Source: Nanosyncoccus sp963540965 (GTDB lineage: Bacteria > Patescibacteriota > Saccharimonadia > Saccharimonadales > Saccharimonadaceae). From it: a stretch of 64,000 bases of DNA. The position numbers and the translations under genes are program-made. The stretch spans positions 186,001-250,000 of the forward strand of contig CAUTSA010000001.1 in NCBI GenBank assembly GCA_963540965.1. Reading direction: 5' to 3'. Shown here one piece after another: positions 8,285-18,292 of the stretch; within the stretch, counting starts at the first letter, position 1; each line of letters opens with the position of its first letter. Below the pieces are notes generated by a model. That model saw only the letters and a program-made list of their open reading frames with translations, ran no database searches and was not told the origin of the DNA.

Positions 8285-11037
8285 GCTAGTGTACTCCGAT
8301 TTCTTGTAATAGTTTTTAGATCTGAATAATAAATATAACGAGTGGTTTTGTCAAAGGCAACAGTGGTAGGGGTTTGAGATTTATGGATTTTTAGTTGATC
8401 TTTTAAAGTGGCTTTTTCTAATTTAGGAGGATGGTAGTTGGCTAGGTATGAGGCATAGTCGAGCAGGGCTAGAACGGTTTCGGCTTGATTTTTGGTGATG
8501 CCAGAGATACGAGCGAGAATACCTGGGCGTGAAGTGTCGATAGGATTTTTAGCGTAATAGGCTTCTTTATAAGCGGTGATGGGGTTTTGGTCATTTCCTT
8601 CTTCATCGGTGACGCTGGTGCATTTAATTTGGGTGCAAATACGATTGTGTTCTATATAATGCTGAAGATATTTCATCTGTTCCCAATATGGATTGGTTTT
8701 ACCCATAACACAGAAGGAGCCAGTGGACCAACCTTCGGCCTCTGGTGTCATATCAGTGACTGCATTAACTAATTCAACAGCATCGGAAATAATAGGAATA
8801 TTGTTTGCGAAACCAAGACTAATATTAAAAGCGTTGGCGATATTGGAATCGTAGTGGCCGAATGGTGAATCACGTTCATCGCAGAACATGATTTTACGAG
8901 CAAGAAGAGAATTTGGGATGACTTCATCAAAACCTTTGGTATTCTTTCGGATATTTTGATTGACTACTTTTTGATATTCAGGGTCTGAAGAACTAATTTT
9001 CTCGACGCTGGTATCGGTGGCGGTAATTTCAGCACCATACATATCACAGGCAGCACCAATATTTGAAAGACTTTCACAGGTGGATTCATCGCTGAAAATC
9101 TTCTGATAATTGATGCCGGCAAGATCGGTGTCAGTAACAAAATTTTCGGAACCATCAGCAGCATAAACCTTGGCGGTTGTTTGACCGAGGAAGCTACCAA
9201 AAGAATTTTGAGTGATGCTAGTGAGGTGGGTGAGATTGGCAAAAAGATTTGAGGCGGTGGAGATACGACTAAAGCGACCAAGGATGGAGCCGAGGAAGGT
9301 GTTTGGGCTGCTAGTGTCAAATGGATTGCGTTTTTCGCGATCTAATTGTGCTTCCCTGGCGGCGGCAAGAACGGTCTCTTGGTAGTAGCTGGTGGCATAC
9401 TCTTTGGAAGCAAGTGCTTGGCCTGATGTGGAACGGGCTACCTTTTTATTAAGAAGGGCGGCGCCTTTGACATAGGCTTCACCAGCAGGTTTACCTGCAA
9501 GATTTTTAGCAGGGTTTTCAAAGAGGGCTTTTTGAATATATGGAAGTAGAACGGCAAGCATTCCGGCAATAGTGGCGGCGATGGCGACATTAATGACAGT
9601 GGTTTTAACTAGAGTGATGGCAGTTTTAATTAATCCACCACCAAAGGCAAGAGTGGCTAGGCTAATAACTGCACCAACTGCACGAATACCACCACAGGCT
9701 TTAGCACGGGCGGCAGTGAGGCCGAGAGCGACGCCACTGGCGAGAAATACGGAGTCGACGGAATAGTTTTTAGTCATATTGAGGTCAACATTTTCACCGG
9801 CAAGAATATTATTAAATCCTTCGGCTTGGATTGGGGCACCGGTAACGGTTTTAGTTTTGCCAGTATTAATGTCTGTATACTCAGCGGTAGTGGAAGTGGT
9901 AAGGAAGTTCATGAGCGGATTAATGGCAGCTTCGTTGCCATAACCAGCTTTAGTCTTACTGATGTTTTCCTGATTGGAAATAAAATAGTGCATAGCTTGG
10001 TAGATTTGATTGGCAGCAACGGCAACGGAGATGAGATTGGCAACTTTAAGAGCACCACAGACTAACCCACCAGCTTCGGCAACACGGCCAGCGGTGCTTA
10101 GGAGATAATTATTAGCTTTAACTTCAGGAGTATCACCACTGACGTTACTACTATCAATGTCTTCACCGGATGAATTAACTTCGGTGGTTTTATTGCCGTT
10201 TTTGTCGGTATGTTCAGTTTCGGTTGTGGTATTAACACTTGTGTTGGTTTTTTCACCGAAGACGCCTTCTTCGGTAGTGTGGTAATTTTTAGTGTCAGTT
10301 TCGTGATTGCCAGTGGAGCGATAGGCCGAATAAAGATTTCTGGTGATACCGATTTTGGCAAGATTCATGACAGCGGGCTTATCAAAGAAATTTGAGGAAC
10401 GAGCACGCTTTGCTTTAGTGAAAGCTTCTTGGAAAGGGACGTTTTTAGTGTAGAAATTACGGAAGTTCTCAGGTGTGATGGTGGCGCCATCGTAAAGAAA
10501 ATTATAGCTGTCGACTTTATCAGCAACTTCAATACCATTGGTTTTGAGGCGATTTTCAAAATATTTTGGGAAAGTACCCTGTTTTTTTGCGAGAAGTTCT
10601 TCAGTAATACGGATGGTGTTTTCAGAATATGAGCCAAACATAGTATCGGTGGCACGAGTGATTAGGGTTTCAATCTGGTGGCCAAGGGTGCTAACAGAGA
10701 CAAAAAGAAAAATAACAACAGCTAGAAAAGCACCAACTGCAAGAATGAGGGGTGAGTATTTTTTGAGTTTTTTGGCAGTACGTAAACGAGAACTGAGGGA
10801 TTTTTTGGATGTTTTTTTGATCGTCTTGGTACTACCTGTGTAAAAAGGTTTTTGTTCCAGGTCTTTTACGTCGGCTTCATGGCTATTTTGATTATAGCTA
10901 CTCTCAAGGGAGGATTCTTCGGATTGACGTAAAGAGTCTTTAGCTACTTGGGAACGAAAGATTTCAGAATCGGAATCATGATTTGACTGCAAAAAACTAG
11001 GAGTAATAGAATCCTTACCATAATAGACCTTTGGCAT
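8281..11037 (-). CDS. 918-residue membrane protein of the secretion locus
   Basis: I do not recognise a named family. The start is placed at ATG 11037 (MPKVYYGK) because TATAAT ends six bases upstream; the upstream extension to 11076 would run through the promoter. A charged N-terminus of about 90 residues is followed by a membrane segment (about 95-120), a soluble part with Thr/Asn-rich tract (about 245-305), and a cluster of hydrophobic Ala/Gly-rich segments (about 325-510). The C-terminal half has several paired Cys and would lie outside. Lying between VirB4 and the wall hydrolases, it is probably a structural part of the apparatus. It ends in TGA, rare here. Confidence 0.75.
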   Translation of the reverse strand: MPKVYYGKDSITPSFLQSNHDSDSEIFRSQVAKDSLRQSEESSLESSYNQNSHEADVKDLEQKPFYTGSTKTIKKTSKKSLSSRLRTAKKLKKYSPLILAVGAFLAVVIFLFVSVSTLGHQIETLITRATDTMFGSYSENTIRITEELLAKKQGTFPKYFENRLKTNGIEVADKVDSYNFLYDGATITPENFRNFYTKNVPFQEAFTKAKRARSSNFFDKPAVMNLAKIGITRNLYSAYRSTGNHETDTKNYHTTEEGVFGEKTNTSVNTTTETEHTDKNGNKTTEVNSSGEDIDSSNVSGDTPEVKANNYLLSTAGRVAEAGGLVCGALKVANLISVAVAANQIYQAMHYFISNQENISKTKAGYGNEAAINPLMNFLTTSTTAEYTDINTGKTKTVTGAPIQAEGFNNILAGENVDLNMTKNYSVDSVFLASGVALGLTAARAKACGGIRAVGAVISLATLAFGGGLIKTAITLVKTTVINVAIAATIAGMLAVLLPYIQKALFENPAKNLAGKPAGEAYVKGAALLNKKVARSTSGQALASKEYATSYYQETVLAAAREAQLDREKRNPFDTSSPNTFLGSILGRFSRISTASNLFANLTHLTSITQNSFGSFLGQTTAKVYAADGSENFVTDTDLAGINYQKIFSDESTCESLSNIGAACDMYGAEITATDTSVEKISSSDPEYQKVVNQNIRKNTKGFDEVIPNSLLARKIMFCDERDSPFGHYDSNIANAFNISLGFANNIPIISDAVELVNAVTDMTPEAEGWSTGSFCVMGKTNPYWEQMKYLQHYIEHNRICTQIKCTSVTDEEGNDQNPITAYKEAYYAKNPIDTSRPGILARISGITKNQAETVLALLDYASYLANYHPPKLEKATLKDQLKIHKSQTPTTVAFDKTTRYIYYSDLKTITRNRSTLA

Positions 11038-11043
11038 ACCTAT

Positions 11044-11049
11044 ATTATA
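11044..11049 (-). promoter_or_regulatory. -10 box (TATAAT) that fixes the start at 11037
   Basis: TATAAT on the minus strand ends six bases before ATG 11037. It supports this start over the longer reading frame. Confidence 0.6.
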
Positions 11050-11113
11050 TAAGAAATTAGATTTTTTGGCGAACATTAGCGTTATGAAAGGGCGCCAGAA
11101 AAATCAGATAAAA

Positions 11114-12934
11114 TTAGCGATTATAGCGAACTGGACTGGTGGTGATGAGACCGGTTTCAGTTTCGGAAGCAACGATCTGGATATGGACGTGAGATTGGCC
11201 AGCAAAGAAAAGACCTTGACCAACGGGGAGGCTGGAAAGAAGCTGACGCTCGGCTGAGGTGAGCTTGAAAACGTCTGATAAGACATCAACGGCAGCGGAA
11301 GATTGTTTTAAGAGTAGTTGCATTGATGAGTTCATGACGATAGCACGCCCCATTTTGCTAGACATAAAGTCTTCGACGTCCTGAGTAATAGTAGTGAGAC
11401 CAAGATAATATTTACGAGCACGTTTAGCAAGTGAGAAGAGGAAGTTGGCGGAGTCGTCGTATTTCATTAATTGCCAGGCCTCATCAACAATTAAGAGACG
11501 TCTTTTTTGTTTGGCACGCACAATATTCCAAATATGATTTAAGACGATATACATGGCGACTGGACGTAGTTCATCTTCGAGATCACGAATATTAAAGACA
11601 ACCATTTGGTTATTAATGTCGATATTGGATTGTTGGGAGAAAATACCAGCGAAGGTACCAGTGGAATATTTGCGAAGGCGTTGGGCAAGTTGTGGACCGG
11701 AGCCACCCATATGAAGGAGAGTATCGTAGAGATTAACGATGGTAGGAGGGGTGGATTGATGGGTTAAAGGATCTGAAGTAATACCAGCGCGAGCATAGGT
11801 ATCGATGAGGGCTTGGTCGAGGTCGGCTTCTTCGCTTGGAGTGAGGGCGGCAACAGTTTGACCACCAGGGCCGGACTGTGTACCACCAAGCATTAATCGG
11901 AAGAGGCCGTGAAGGGTGACAAGGTTGGCGCGAAGAGCGTCAGAAGCATCTTCGGAGTCAATAACTTTTGGAAGATCGAAGGGGTTAATACGCACATCAG
12001 AATTAAGTGAGAGGCGGACATAGGAACCACCAACAGCATCACAAAGTTTTTGATATTCGTTTTCAGGGTCGATAATAACAATTTCACTACCCATCATCAT
12101 GGAACGAACAGCTTCAAGCTTAACGGCGAAGGATTTACCAGCACCAGATTTAGCGAAGACGACAAGGTTGGCGTTTTCAAGTGTGAAGCGGTCGAAAATA
12201 ACAAGACCGTTGTTGTGAAGATTGACACCGTAAAGAATGCCCTTTTCTTGAGTAAGGTCGGCGGAGGTGAATGGGAAGGAAGTGGAGATGGCACTGGTAT
12301 TCATGTTGCGACGAATCATGAGTTGGTCAGTGGCCATTGGCATAGTGGAATTCATTCCCTGCTCTTGTTGAGAGGTGGCAACTTTGGAAAAGATCATGGA
12401 AGAGCCAAAGTAATTTTCAATTTTATTTTGGACGAAGTTTAATTCATCAAGTGAATCAGCCCAAAGAGTAACATAGAGTCCAAAGCGGAAAAATTTTTCA
12501 CGACCAAGTTGAAGATCATCACGAAGTTCTTCCGCATCCTGGATGGCGTGTTCGGTTTCAGGGTTACGAATTCGACCTTTTTCAGCGTTAAGAGAAATAT
12601 CAGCTTCAAGCTGAGTAACTTTCTTACGGAGGTTTTTCATAATTACACCTGTGTCGACTGGGTAAATATAAATTGAAATATCGAGGACCTCATCCATGTT
12701 AATGAGGGGGCTAAGCCAACCGGTGCTAATAGTACGAGGATAGCCATAAATATAGAGAGTACGTCCGTATTTGGTGCCGAGGCGAAAATGATCAGATTGA
12801 ATTTCAATTGAAGATGGTGAAATGAGGTCACGCAGAGTGGTAATACCCTGTTCAAATGCGCGCTGTACTTCAGCGTCTTCCATTGATTGAGCTTGAGCTG
12901 CCAGTTCAGCAGCGGTGGGTTTTCTTTTTGCCAT
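11114..12934 (-). CDS. virB4: VirB4-family type IV secretion ATPase
   Basis: The 606-residue cytoplasmic ATPase should power substrate transfer or pilus assembly. Walker A is FAKSGAGKSF near residue 262, followed by IVIIDPENEYQKL. Walker B RLLIVDEAWQLM lies near residue 485, followed by a conserved TQDVEDF segment. It is shorter than the usual 800-residue VirB4, and the missing N-terminal part seems to be the separate upstream protein at 12953-13825. An AAGGA Shine-Dalgarno sequence precedes ATG 12934. The gene belongs to the minus-strand secretion block. Confidence 0.92.
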   Translation of the reverse strand: MAKRKPTAAELAAQAQSMEDAEVQRAFEQGITTLRDLISPSSIEIQSDHFRLGTKYGRTLYIYGYPRTISTGWLSPLINMDEVLDISIYIYPVDTGVIMKNLRKKVTQLEADISLNAEKGRIRNPETEHAIQDAEELRDDLQLGREKFFRFGLYVTLWADSLDELNFVQNKIENYFGSSMIFSKVATSQQEQGMNSTMPMATDQLMIRRNMNTSAISTSFPFTSADLTQEKGILYGVNLHNNGLVIFDRFTLENANLVVFAKSGAGKSFAVKLEAVRSMMMGSEIVIIDPENEYQKLCDAVGGSYVRLSLNSDVRINPFDLPKVIDSEDASDALRANLVTLHGLFRLMLGGTQSGPGGQTVAALTPSEEADLDQALIDTYARAGITSDPLTHQSTPPTIVNLYDTLLHMGGSGPQLAQRLRKYSTGTFAGIFSQQSNIDINNQMVVFNIRDLEDELRPVAMYIVLNHIWNIVRAKQKRRLLIVDEAWQLMKYDDSANFLFSLAKRARKYYLGLTTITQDVEDFMSSKMGRAIVMNSSMQLLLKQSSAAVDVLSDVFKLTSAERQLLSSLPVGQGLFFAGQSHVHIQIVASETETGLITTSPVRYNR

Positions 12935-12952
12935 ATATATCCTTACTTTCGC

Positions 12953-13825
12953 TTATTTTTGTGGTGCCTCACCTTTTTTAGTGTAAATGGTGCCCATTTT
13001 ATTGAAATCAATAAATGGTTCACGAACGGCAGTATCGGGGTTATTGAAGTTGTAGAAGAGCTCGGCAAGCTCTTTGGTGTTTAGACGAACAGAATGAATA
13101 CCAATATTAAAGAGACCGCCGATAACGGCTTGTACGCGATTATTGATTTCTGTAACGGCTTTATCATAGGTGTTGCGATCAATGCGAGTAATTTCGCCTT
13201 CGCGGGTACCAAAGAAGAGACTAAAAATGTTTTTGCTTTGAGTACTGGCTTTTTCGAGATCAGCAGAAGAATAATATGGAACAACGACAAAGAAAGATTT
13301 GTCCATAATATTGGCTTCTTGAGAAACTTGGTCAATAAAGTTAATGTAGTCATCCATTAATACGCCAAGGAGCATATTATCGTTATTGCGTCTGATATTG
13401 GCGAGACGTTCGAGATATGGTGCGATATCGATGCGTTGTGAACGGACGAGAATTTGAATTGGGAACTCTAGTGAATTAAGAACACCCTTATAGCCATACT
13501 CTACACCATCACGTTCTGGTTCTGACATGAGGTCATAGTTAATGGATTTACAGGCAATAACGGCACGAAAGGAACCGTCCTTCATGATAATAAGTCCATC
13601 ACGGAGCTCAGAAATAAGAAGTGAGGATTGGGTGGAGGAAGGATTATCCTGGTGGACGATTTGATTGTTTTGTAATTCAGGAGCGACTGGGATTGCTTGG
13701 TATGGCTGAGGGTTTTGGGGCTGCATGGTTGACTGAGATTGCTGTGGGATAGGATTAGTTACCTGGGGGGTAGCTTGTTGGTTCGGGATTTGTTGAGCTT
13801 GATTTTGGGGTTGTTGTGGATTCAT
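12953..13825 (-). CDS. TraC/VirB4 N-terminal-domain-like protein
   Basis: The 290-residue protein has a Gln/Pro-rich start (about residues 1-60), then a globular domain starting LLISELRDGLIIMKDGSFRAVI. That pattern resembles the N-terminal domain of VirB4/TraC ATPases, but no Walker motifs are present. It sits 18 bases upstream of virB4. I infer that the canonical VirB4 is encoded in two pieces, with this one contacting the membrane channel. AAGGA precedes ATG 13825. Confidence 0.7.
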   Translation of the reverse strand: MNPQQPQNQAQQIPNQQATPQVTNPIPQQSQSTMQPQNPQPYQAIPVAPELQNNQIVHQDNPSSTQSSLLISELRDGLIIMKDGSFRAVIACKSINYDLMSEPERDGVEYGYKGVLNSLEFPIQILVRSQRIDIAPYLERLANIRRNNDNMLLGVLMDDYINFIDQVSQEANIMDKSFFVVVPYYSSADLEKASTQSKNIFSLFFGTREGEITRIDRNTYDKAVTEINNRVQAVIGGLFNIGIHSVRLNTKELAELFYNFNNPDTAVREPFIDFNKMGTIYTKKGEAPQK

Positions 13826-13849
13826 AGTGGTCCTTATTTAAATATAAAA

Positions 13850-14914
13850 TTAATTTGAGGGCGGTGTAAAAATACCAGCGAAAGTACCAGAACTCGCGGA
13901 GGGGTTTTGAGTCGGTGTAGTGTTCGAGAGGCGGTTGGCCTGCTTACTGATGGTGTCGATGGTAAAATCTTGATTGTTGGCAAGATTCTGGAATCCTTGA
14001 TTAACTTCTGGGTTAAGATTTTGATTAATAAAGCCATTAATGTATTGCGGCGGAGTGGCTTGGGTTGGTCCAGGTGGATAAGGGGGGTTCGGATAATTCT
14101 GTTGAGGGGCGAAAGGGGTATTTGGATAAAATTGGGGTTGTGGAGGAATGGGTGGTTGGTTGAAGAATTGTTGATTGTATTGTGGATTTGGGGTGAAGTT
14201 TTGGGGATAGGCTGTGGGTTGATAAGAGGTAGTATTTCCCTGCTGAAGATTTTGAATGGCAGCCTGAAATGGGTTTGATAGATCAACTTGTGATTGATTC
14301 ATTTGCGGAGAAGGAGGAGGTAGTAATTGATCGGCGCTAGAAATGGCGGCCTTCATATTGGAGACGATATTAGCATGACGATTTTCTTGTTCTCTGGCAA
14401 TCATTTGATTAATTGTCTGATTACTATTTTGATCTAGGATATCTGGTACGTCATTGGTTTCGGCAATAAAATCTTCATTGAAGTTGCTGTTATTACGAAT
14501 GGAATAGCCTTCAGAGTCGACAAGATTGGAGAGGAAGGAGAGACGGGTGGAAGCTTCTTCTTCTGTGATGTTGCGAGCACGAGGTTTTTCGACTATTTTA
14601 GGTGCGGTGATTTTGATAGTTGATTCTTTTTGGCCAGGAGTCCAGAGGCGTTTGTTAGATTTTAAATAGAAGCTAGCAATGGAGGCAAGATAGACTTCCA
14701 TTGGTTGATCTTTTTTAAGTGGTAGAGCAAGAATGAGAAAGAAACCAACAATGGGGACTGGAATAATGGCAAGCAGTGGAAAGATTTGGAAGAGACCAAA
14801 AATAACTGCAATGCCTGCTGCGGAGATGAGAAGATAGATAAACTGTCGAAAAGTAAAAGGGCCAAGGAGTTTATCTTCCGCCTCAACGTCTTGAGGGACC
14901 TTGTATGTTGCCAT
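13850..14914 (-). CDS. PrgI-family (VirB3-like) protein with long Pro/Gln tail
   Basis: The N-terminal 100 residues (YKVPQDVEAEDKLLGPFTFR, then two membrane segments at about 25-65) are typical of PrgI, the VirB3-like inner membrane part of Gram-positive type IV systems. PrgI is normally about 110 residues. Here 354 residues are present; the rest is a low-complexity tail rich in Pro, Gln and Asn from about residue 190. The tail could be cytoplasmic and mediate contacts. It lies upstream of the split VirB4 genes, 24 bases away. Confidence 0.85.
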   Translation of the reverse strand: MATYKVPQDVEAEDKLLGPFTFRQFIYLLISAAGIAVIFGLFQIFPLLAIIPVPIVGFFLILALPLKKDQPMEVYLASIASFYLKSNKRLWTPGQKESTIKITAPKIVEKPRARNITEEEASTRLSFLSNLVDSEGYSIRNNSNFNEDFIAETNDVPDILDQNSNQTINQMIAREQENRHANIVSNMKAAISSADQLLPPPSPQMNQSQVDLSNPFQAAIQNLQQGNTTSYQPTAYPQNFTPNPQYNQQFFNQPPIPPQPQFYPNTPFAPQQNYPNPPYPPGPTQATPPQYINGFINQNLNPEVNQGFQNLANNQDFTIDTISKQANRLSNTTPTQNPSASSGTFAGIFTPPSN

Positions 14915-14922
14915 ATAGAACT

Positions 14923-14928
14923 ATTTTA
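14923..14928 (-). promoter_or_regulatory. -10-like box (TAAAAT) before the PrgI gene
   Basis: TAAAAT on the minus strand ends eight bases before ATG 14914. Confidence 0.4.
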
Positions 14929-15028
14929 ACATAAACAGGGTGGATATTTGGGGATTTTAATGAGAATAAAGCAGAAATGATGTTTCTGTGTTACTTTGTT
15001 TTTATTTTTATTCAGGGTTATCGTCTGA

Positions 15029-18000
15029 TTATTTTTTATTTTTGTCTTTAACCTTCTGCTGAGCTTCTTGACGAATTTCAATTCTGTTAACTTCTTGTTC
15101 TTTTCGTTCTTTCATAACAGCATCCTTAATGATATCTTTGAGGTCACCCTTCATGTTATCAAAGAGGCTGGTATTTGGATTAGCAAAGGTCTCGATGATC
15201 TTATTTTTGCCGGTAAGGAAGGTATTAACAATATCCTGTTTAGCCTCTTCTTGAGCCTTTTGAAGAGCTTCTTGTTTTTTAGTTTTCTTTTCGTCTTCGC
15301 TAAGACCATTAAGTTCATTTGGATCTAATTTATAATGAGAGGCTGTAAGTTGAGTTAAAATGCCGTTTAAAACGTCGGTTTTCATATCGGAGGCGTTTTT
15401 TGTCGTGAGGCTAGATAGATAATTTTTAATTTCAGAAATAGCGGTTTGACTCTTTTTCTCATAGTCTTGGTCATTAGCGATTTCGTTAGCAATTGATTCG
15501 ATATTATCTACATCTTTATGGCCGCCAGTGAGTTGTTTTTTGTTTAGGCCAGTAAGAAAACTAGTAAGGTTGACAATTTGCTCACTACCAGAAGCAAAGG
15601 ATGGAAAAGCAGAAATAAGGGCGGGACGTATAGCATTAAAGACTTGTTTGCGTACTTCACCTTCAGAATTATCGTATTGATTAATCATTAGGTCTAGAAC
15701 ATTGGTTGCAGTACGATCGATTTTAGCAAACGATGTACCTTCGAGGCTGGTGGCAAGATTAATTTTTGTAGTGTAATTATCTTCCCCTTCGACTTTACCA
15801 GTAACATACTGTTTGACGTCTACTTCAGCAGTCTTACGTTCGCCATTAGTATATCTCCAGGTTTCCATGTTGATAAATTTACCAAAACGACCAAGTGATG
15901 GAGCGGCATCCTTCATGCCCATAAGGTTGAGGGCAAGAATATTGGTTGCATCGTCACCAAGCTTGAAGCTGCCTTTATCCATGTAATCGATTAGGCTCTC
16001 GGTTATCTTGTCATAGTCGCCACGACGGGAAAGTACGTTATTACCCGCAATAATACCATCGATATTATTGTGTTCGAACATACGTCGATATAATTTACTT
16101 GCATCAAGTGTCACCATCTTATCCATATAGGTTGTGAGACGATTAACGTTATTACGGCGCTCAGCTTCGTAGGCGTCAACTGCATCAGCTGCAACCATAT
16201 GTAAGGCGATAAAACGGCTGTCGGCTTTTTCCTGAGAGAGTGCGCCATTATCAATATACCAAGCATCGGTACCAGCACCAGCGGAGACATATTTTTCAAA
16301 CTCTTTAGCATCTAATGGAACGTCATTGCTGTCCATTCGGGCTGCATTACGGACCGTATCTGCATAGAATTTATTAGCGTTATAATCATTACGTTTCTTT
16401 GAAGATTCAGCAGTTTTTAGAGTAAGGAAGTTTTCAGTTTGATTCTTAGCAAGTTGTTCAAGGAAAGGATTCTTACCTTTATTATATGCTTCAAGATAAT
16501 CTGACATATTGCCAAGGTAATCTTCGGTTCTTATGTGTTGAGCATCGGCGGCAAGTTTAGCGACGCGATTTTGGTAGGTGTATTCCATAATTTTATTTTT
16601 TGGATCTACAAAGTCAGTTGTACGTTCGATCGGATTGCCATCTTTATCTATTTCCTCTTTGCCATGAGGTTTTTTAGCATAGACGGCTTTACCGTATTTG
16701 TCACGATATAAAATGCGTGCACCACGACGTTGAGCATCAAGATCTTCATCACGATAGCGCCTTAAGGTATCATCACGGGTTTTAAGTTCATCTTCAAAAT
16801 GATGTTGCATAAGAGCAGAGTTAGCTGCCATTGCTCCACCCCAGTACCATGGGAGAAGATTCATTACACGTTTGCGTTTCATGGCATTTTCGATGGCTTT
16901 CTGGCGATTTAGTGCTTGCATTGGAGCAATGGATTTGGCGACACCAACAGAGGCTTTATTACCAAGGCCATTGAGTTTGCTGCTAATTCCTCCAAGAGCA
17001 GTACCGGAGAGTTGCATAAGATTGGCGGCAAGAAAGAGTGGAAGAACTTGAATAGCAACACCTATAATGATACCGAATGGAGTAGTGGCAGATGTAATGA
17101 AAATCATGCTGGCGAGCTTAGTGACACCGAAGAGCATACTGAACATTGGATAGAAGAAGAGCATTTGGGTAAAATAATTTTTCCATTTCTGAAAATGTTT
17201 TTCGGTATTAGGAAGAATGTAGAGGACGAAGGCGACCGGAGAAATGGCTACAAGAAAAACAACTAGGGCTTGACGAAGACCTAGGACAAGAAGACCGATG
17301 ACAACTGAGATAATGCCACCGACAATAATAGGAATAATGGCGAGGAGAAGGCCGAGAGGACCACCTGGAAAGGCGAGCAGAATGGTTGTGCCGATACCAC
17401 CAGCAGCGATGGTAGTGAAGAGGGCGTAAAAACCAGTATTTTTTGAAGGGTCAATTGTGCCGGTAGAGATAGCATTTTCAGCGATGCCAGCCAGAAGATC
17501 CTTTAGACTATTGCCGATGATATTACTAATATCAACAGCGATAGCACAGAAGAGGAAGCTGAAATTGACAATAATTGCGGTGATAATGAGGCGTGGAAGA
17601 GATTTTTTGATGCCGTAATTATTAATACCTAGACCCGTGATTTGTGAATAGATAATAACTAAGAGAAAAATAATGAAACAGATATTGGCGAGGTTACGCA
17701 TGTAGGCCCAGACTTGATAGACTGGGGCGTTGCGACCCATTTCGAGGGGCTTAACGCTGAGAAGATTTTCAATAATACCATAAAGAGCATCGATACCTTT
17801 GGCGAGAAGACCAGTGGTTGGACAAATAATCCAGCCGACGGCACCAATTTGGGAGGTACAGGTGACAGGTTCCTGATTATCGGTAGAGGTGGCATCTGTG
17901 CTAGTAGAACCATCCGTAGAAGTAGTGCCTGGGGTCGTAGCGCCTGGATTAGAATTGGTGGCGTTAGGATCTGGGGTATTAGTTCCCTGATCACCAGAGT

Positions 18001-18163
18001 TGTTATCAGGGGTAGTTTGGTCTGGATTTGTGGAAGGGGTAGCATTTGAAGGAATAGGGTCAGCAAAGACAGGAAGTGAAGTTGAGATAGTAGAAAAGAA
18101 GCTTGCAAAAAACAAGCTCAAAACAAGTAATAGACTAGCGAATTTTGTATGGACCTTCTTCAT
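15029..18163 (-). CDS. VirB6/TrbL-like polytopic secretion protein, 1044 residues
   Basis: A signal peptide (about residues 1-35, ending near FADP) is followed by a Thr/Asn/Pro linker to about 95. Several membrane segments lie at about 150-400 (LANICFIIFLLVIIYSQITG, LLLAIIPIIVGGIISVVIGL and others). A long, charged, probably cytoplasmic C-terminal half has helical coiled-coil-like stretches and ends in a Lys/Glu-rich tail. This architecture fits the VirB6/TrbL channel proteins. It diverges from the pilin genes, and both promoters share the 18164-18292 gap. Confidence 0.75.
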   Translation of the reverse strand: MKKVHTKFASLLLVLSLFFASFFSTISTSLPVFADPIPSNATPSTNPDQTTPDNNSGDQGTNTPDPNATNSNPGATTPGTTSTDGSTSTDATSTDNQEPVTCTSQIGAVGWIICPTTGLLAKGIDALYGIIENLLSVKPLEMGRNAPVYQVWAYMRNLANICFIIFLLVIIYSQITGLGINNYGIKKSLPRLIITAIIVNFSFLFCAIAVDISNIIGNSLKDLLAGIAENAISTGTIDPSKNTGFYALFTTIAAGGIGTTILLAFPGGPLGLLLAIIPIIVGGIISVVIGLLVLGLRQALVVFLVAISPVAFVLYILPNTEKHFQKWKNYFTQMLFFYPMFSMLFGVTKLASMIFITSATTPFGIIIGVAIQVLPLFLAANLMQLSGTALGGISSKLNGLGNKASVGVAKSIAPMQALNRQKAIENAMKRKRVMNLLPWYWGGAMAANSALMQHHFEDELKTRDDTLRRYRDEDLDAQRRGARILYRDKYGKAVYAKKPHGKEEIDKDGNPIERTTDFVDPKNKIMEYTYQNRVAKLAADAQHIRTEDYLGNMSDYLEAYNKGKNPFLEQLAKNQTENFLTLKTAESSKKRNDYNANKFYADTVRNAARMDSNDVPLDAKEFEKYVSAGAGTDAWYIDNGALSQEKADSRFIALHMVAADAVDAYEAERRNNVNRLTTYMDKMVTLDASKLYRRMFEHNNIDGIIAGNNVLSRRGDYDKITESLIDYMDKGSFKLGDDATNILALNLMGMKDAAPSLGRFGKFINMETWRYTNGERKTAEVDVKQYVTGKVEGEDNYTTKINLATSLEGTSFAKIDRTATNVLDLMINQYDNSEGEVRKQVFNAIRPALISAFPSFASGSEQIVNLTSFLTGLNKKQLTGGHKDVDNIESIANEIANDQDYEKKSQTAISEIKNYLSSLTTKNASDMKTDVLNGILTQLTASHYKLDPNELNGLSEDEKKTKKQEALQKAQEEAKQDIVNTFLTGKNKIIETFANPNTSLFDNMKGDLKDIIKDAVMKERKEQEVNRIEIRQEAQQKVKDKNKK

Positions 18164-18191
18164 ATAAAGTGAAACTTTAATTTACTAGCAT

Positions 18192-18197
18192 ATTATA
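18192..18197 (-). promoter_or_regulatory. Extended -10 (TGGTATAAT) for the VirB6-like gene
   Basis: The minus-strand box lies about 28 bases before ATG 18163, leaving a short leader of about 20 bases. Confidence 0.5.
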
Positions 18198-18280
18198 CCA
18201 CACATAAGCATAATAGTCAATAGTGGAAAACAGATAGCTAAAACAATTATATATTTATAGGCAGAACAAGGCAATAATGT

Positions 18281-18286
18281 TATAAT
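18281..18286 (+). promoter_or_regulatory. Extended -10 (TGTTATAAT) for the pilin operon
   Basis: TATAAT ends six bases before ATG 18293, and TG sits one base upstream of the hexamer. No good -35 is visible. A leaderless pilin transcript is predicted. Confidence 0.6.
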
Positions 18287-18292
18287 TAAAGT

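Noticed and set aside
11038..11076. Longer start for the 918-residue protein at 11076
   Set aside because: The extension runs through a TATAAT box six bases before ATG 11037 and has no ribosome site.
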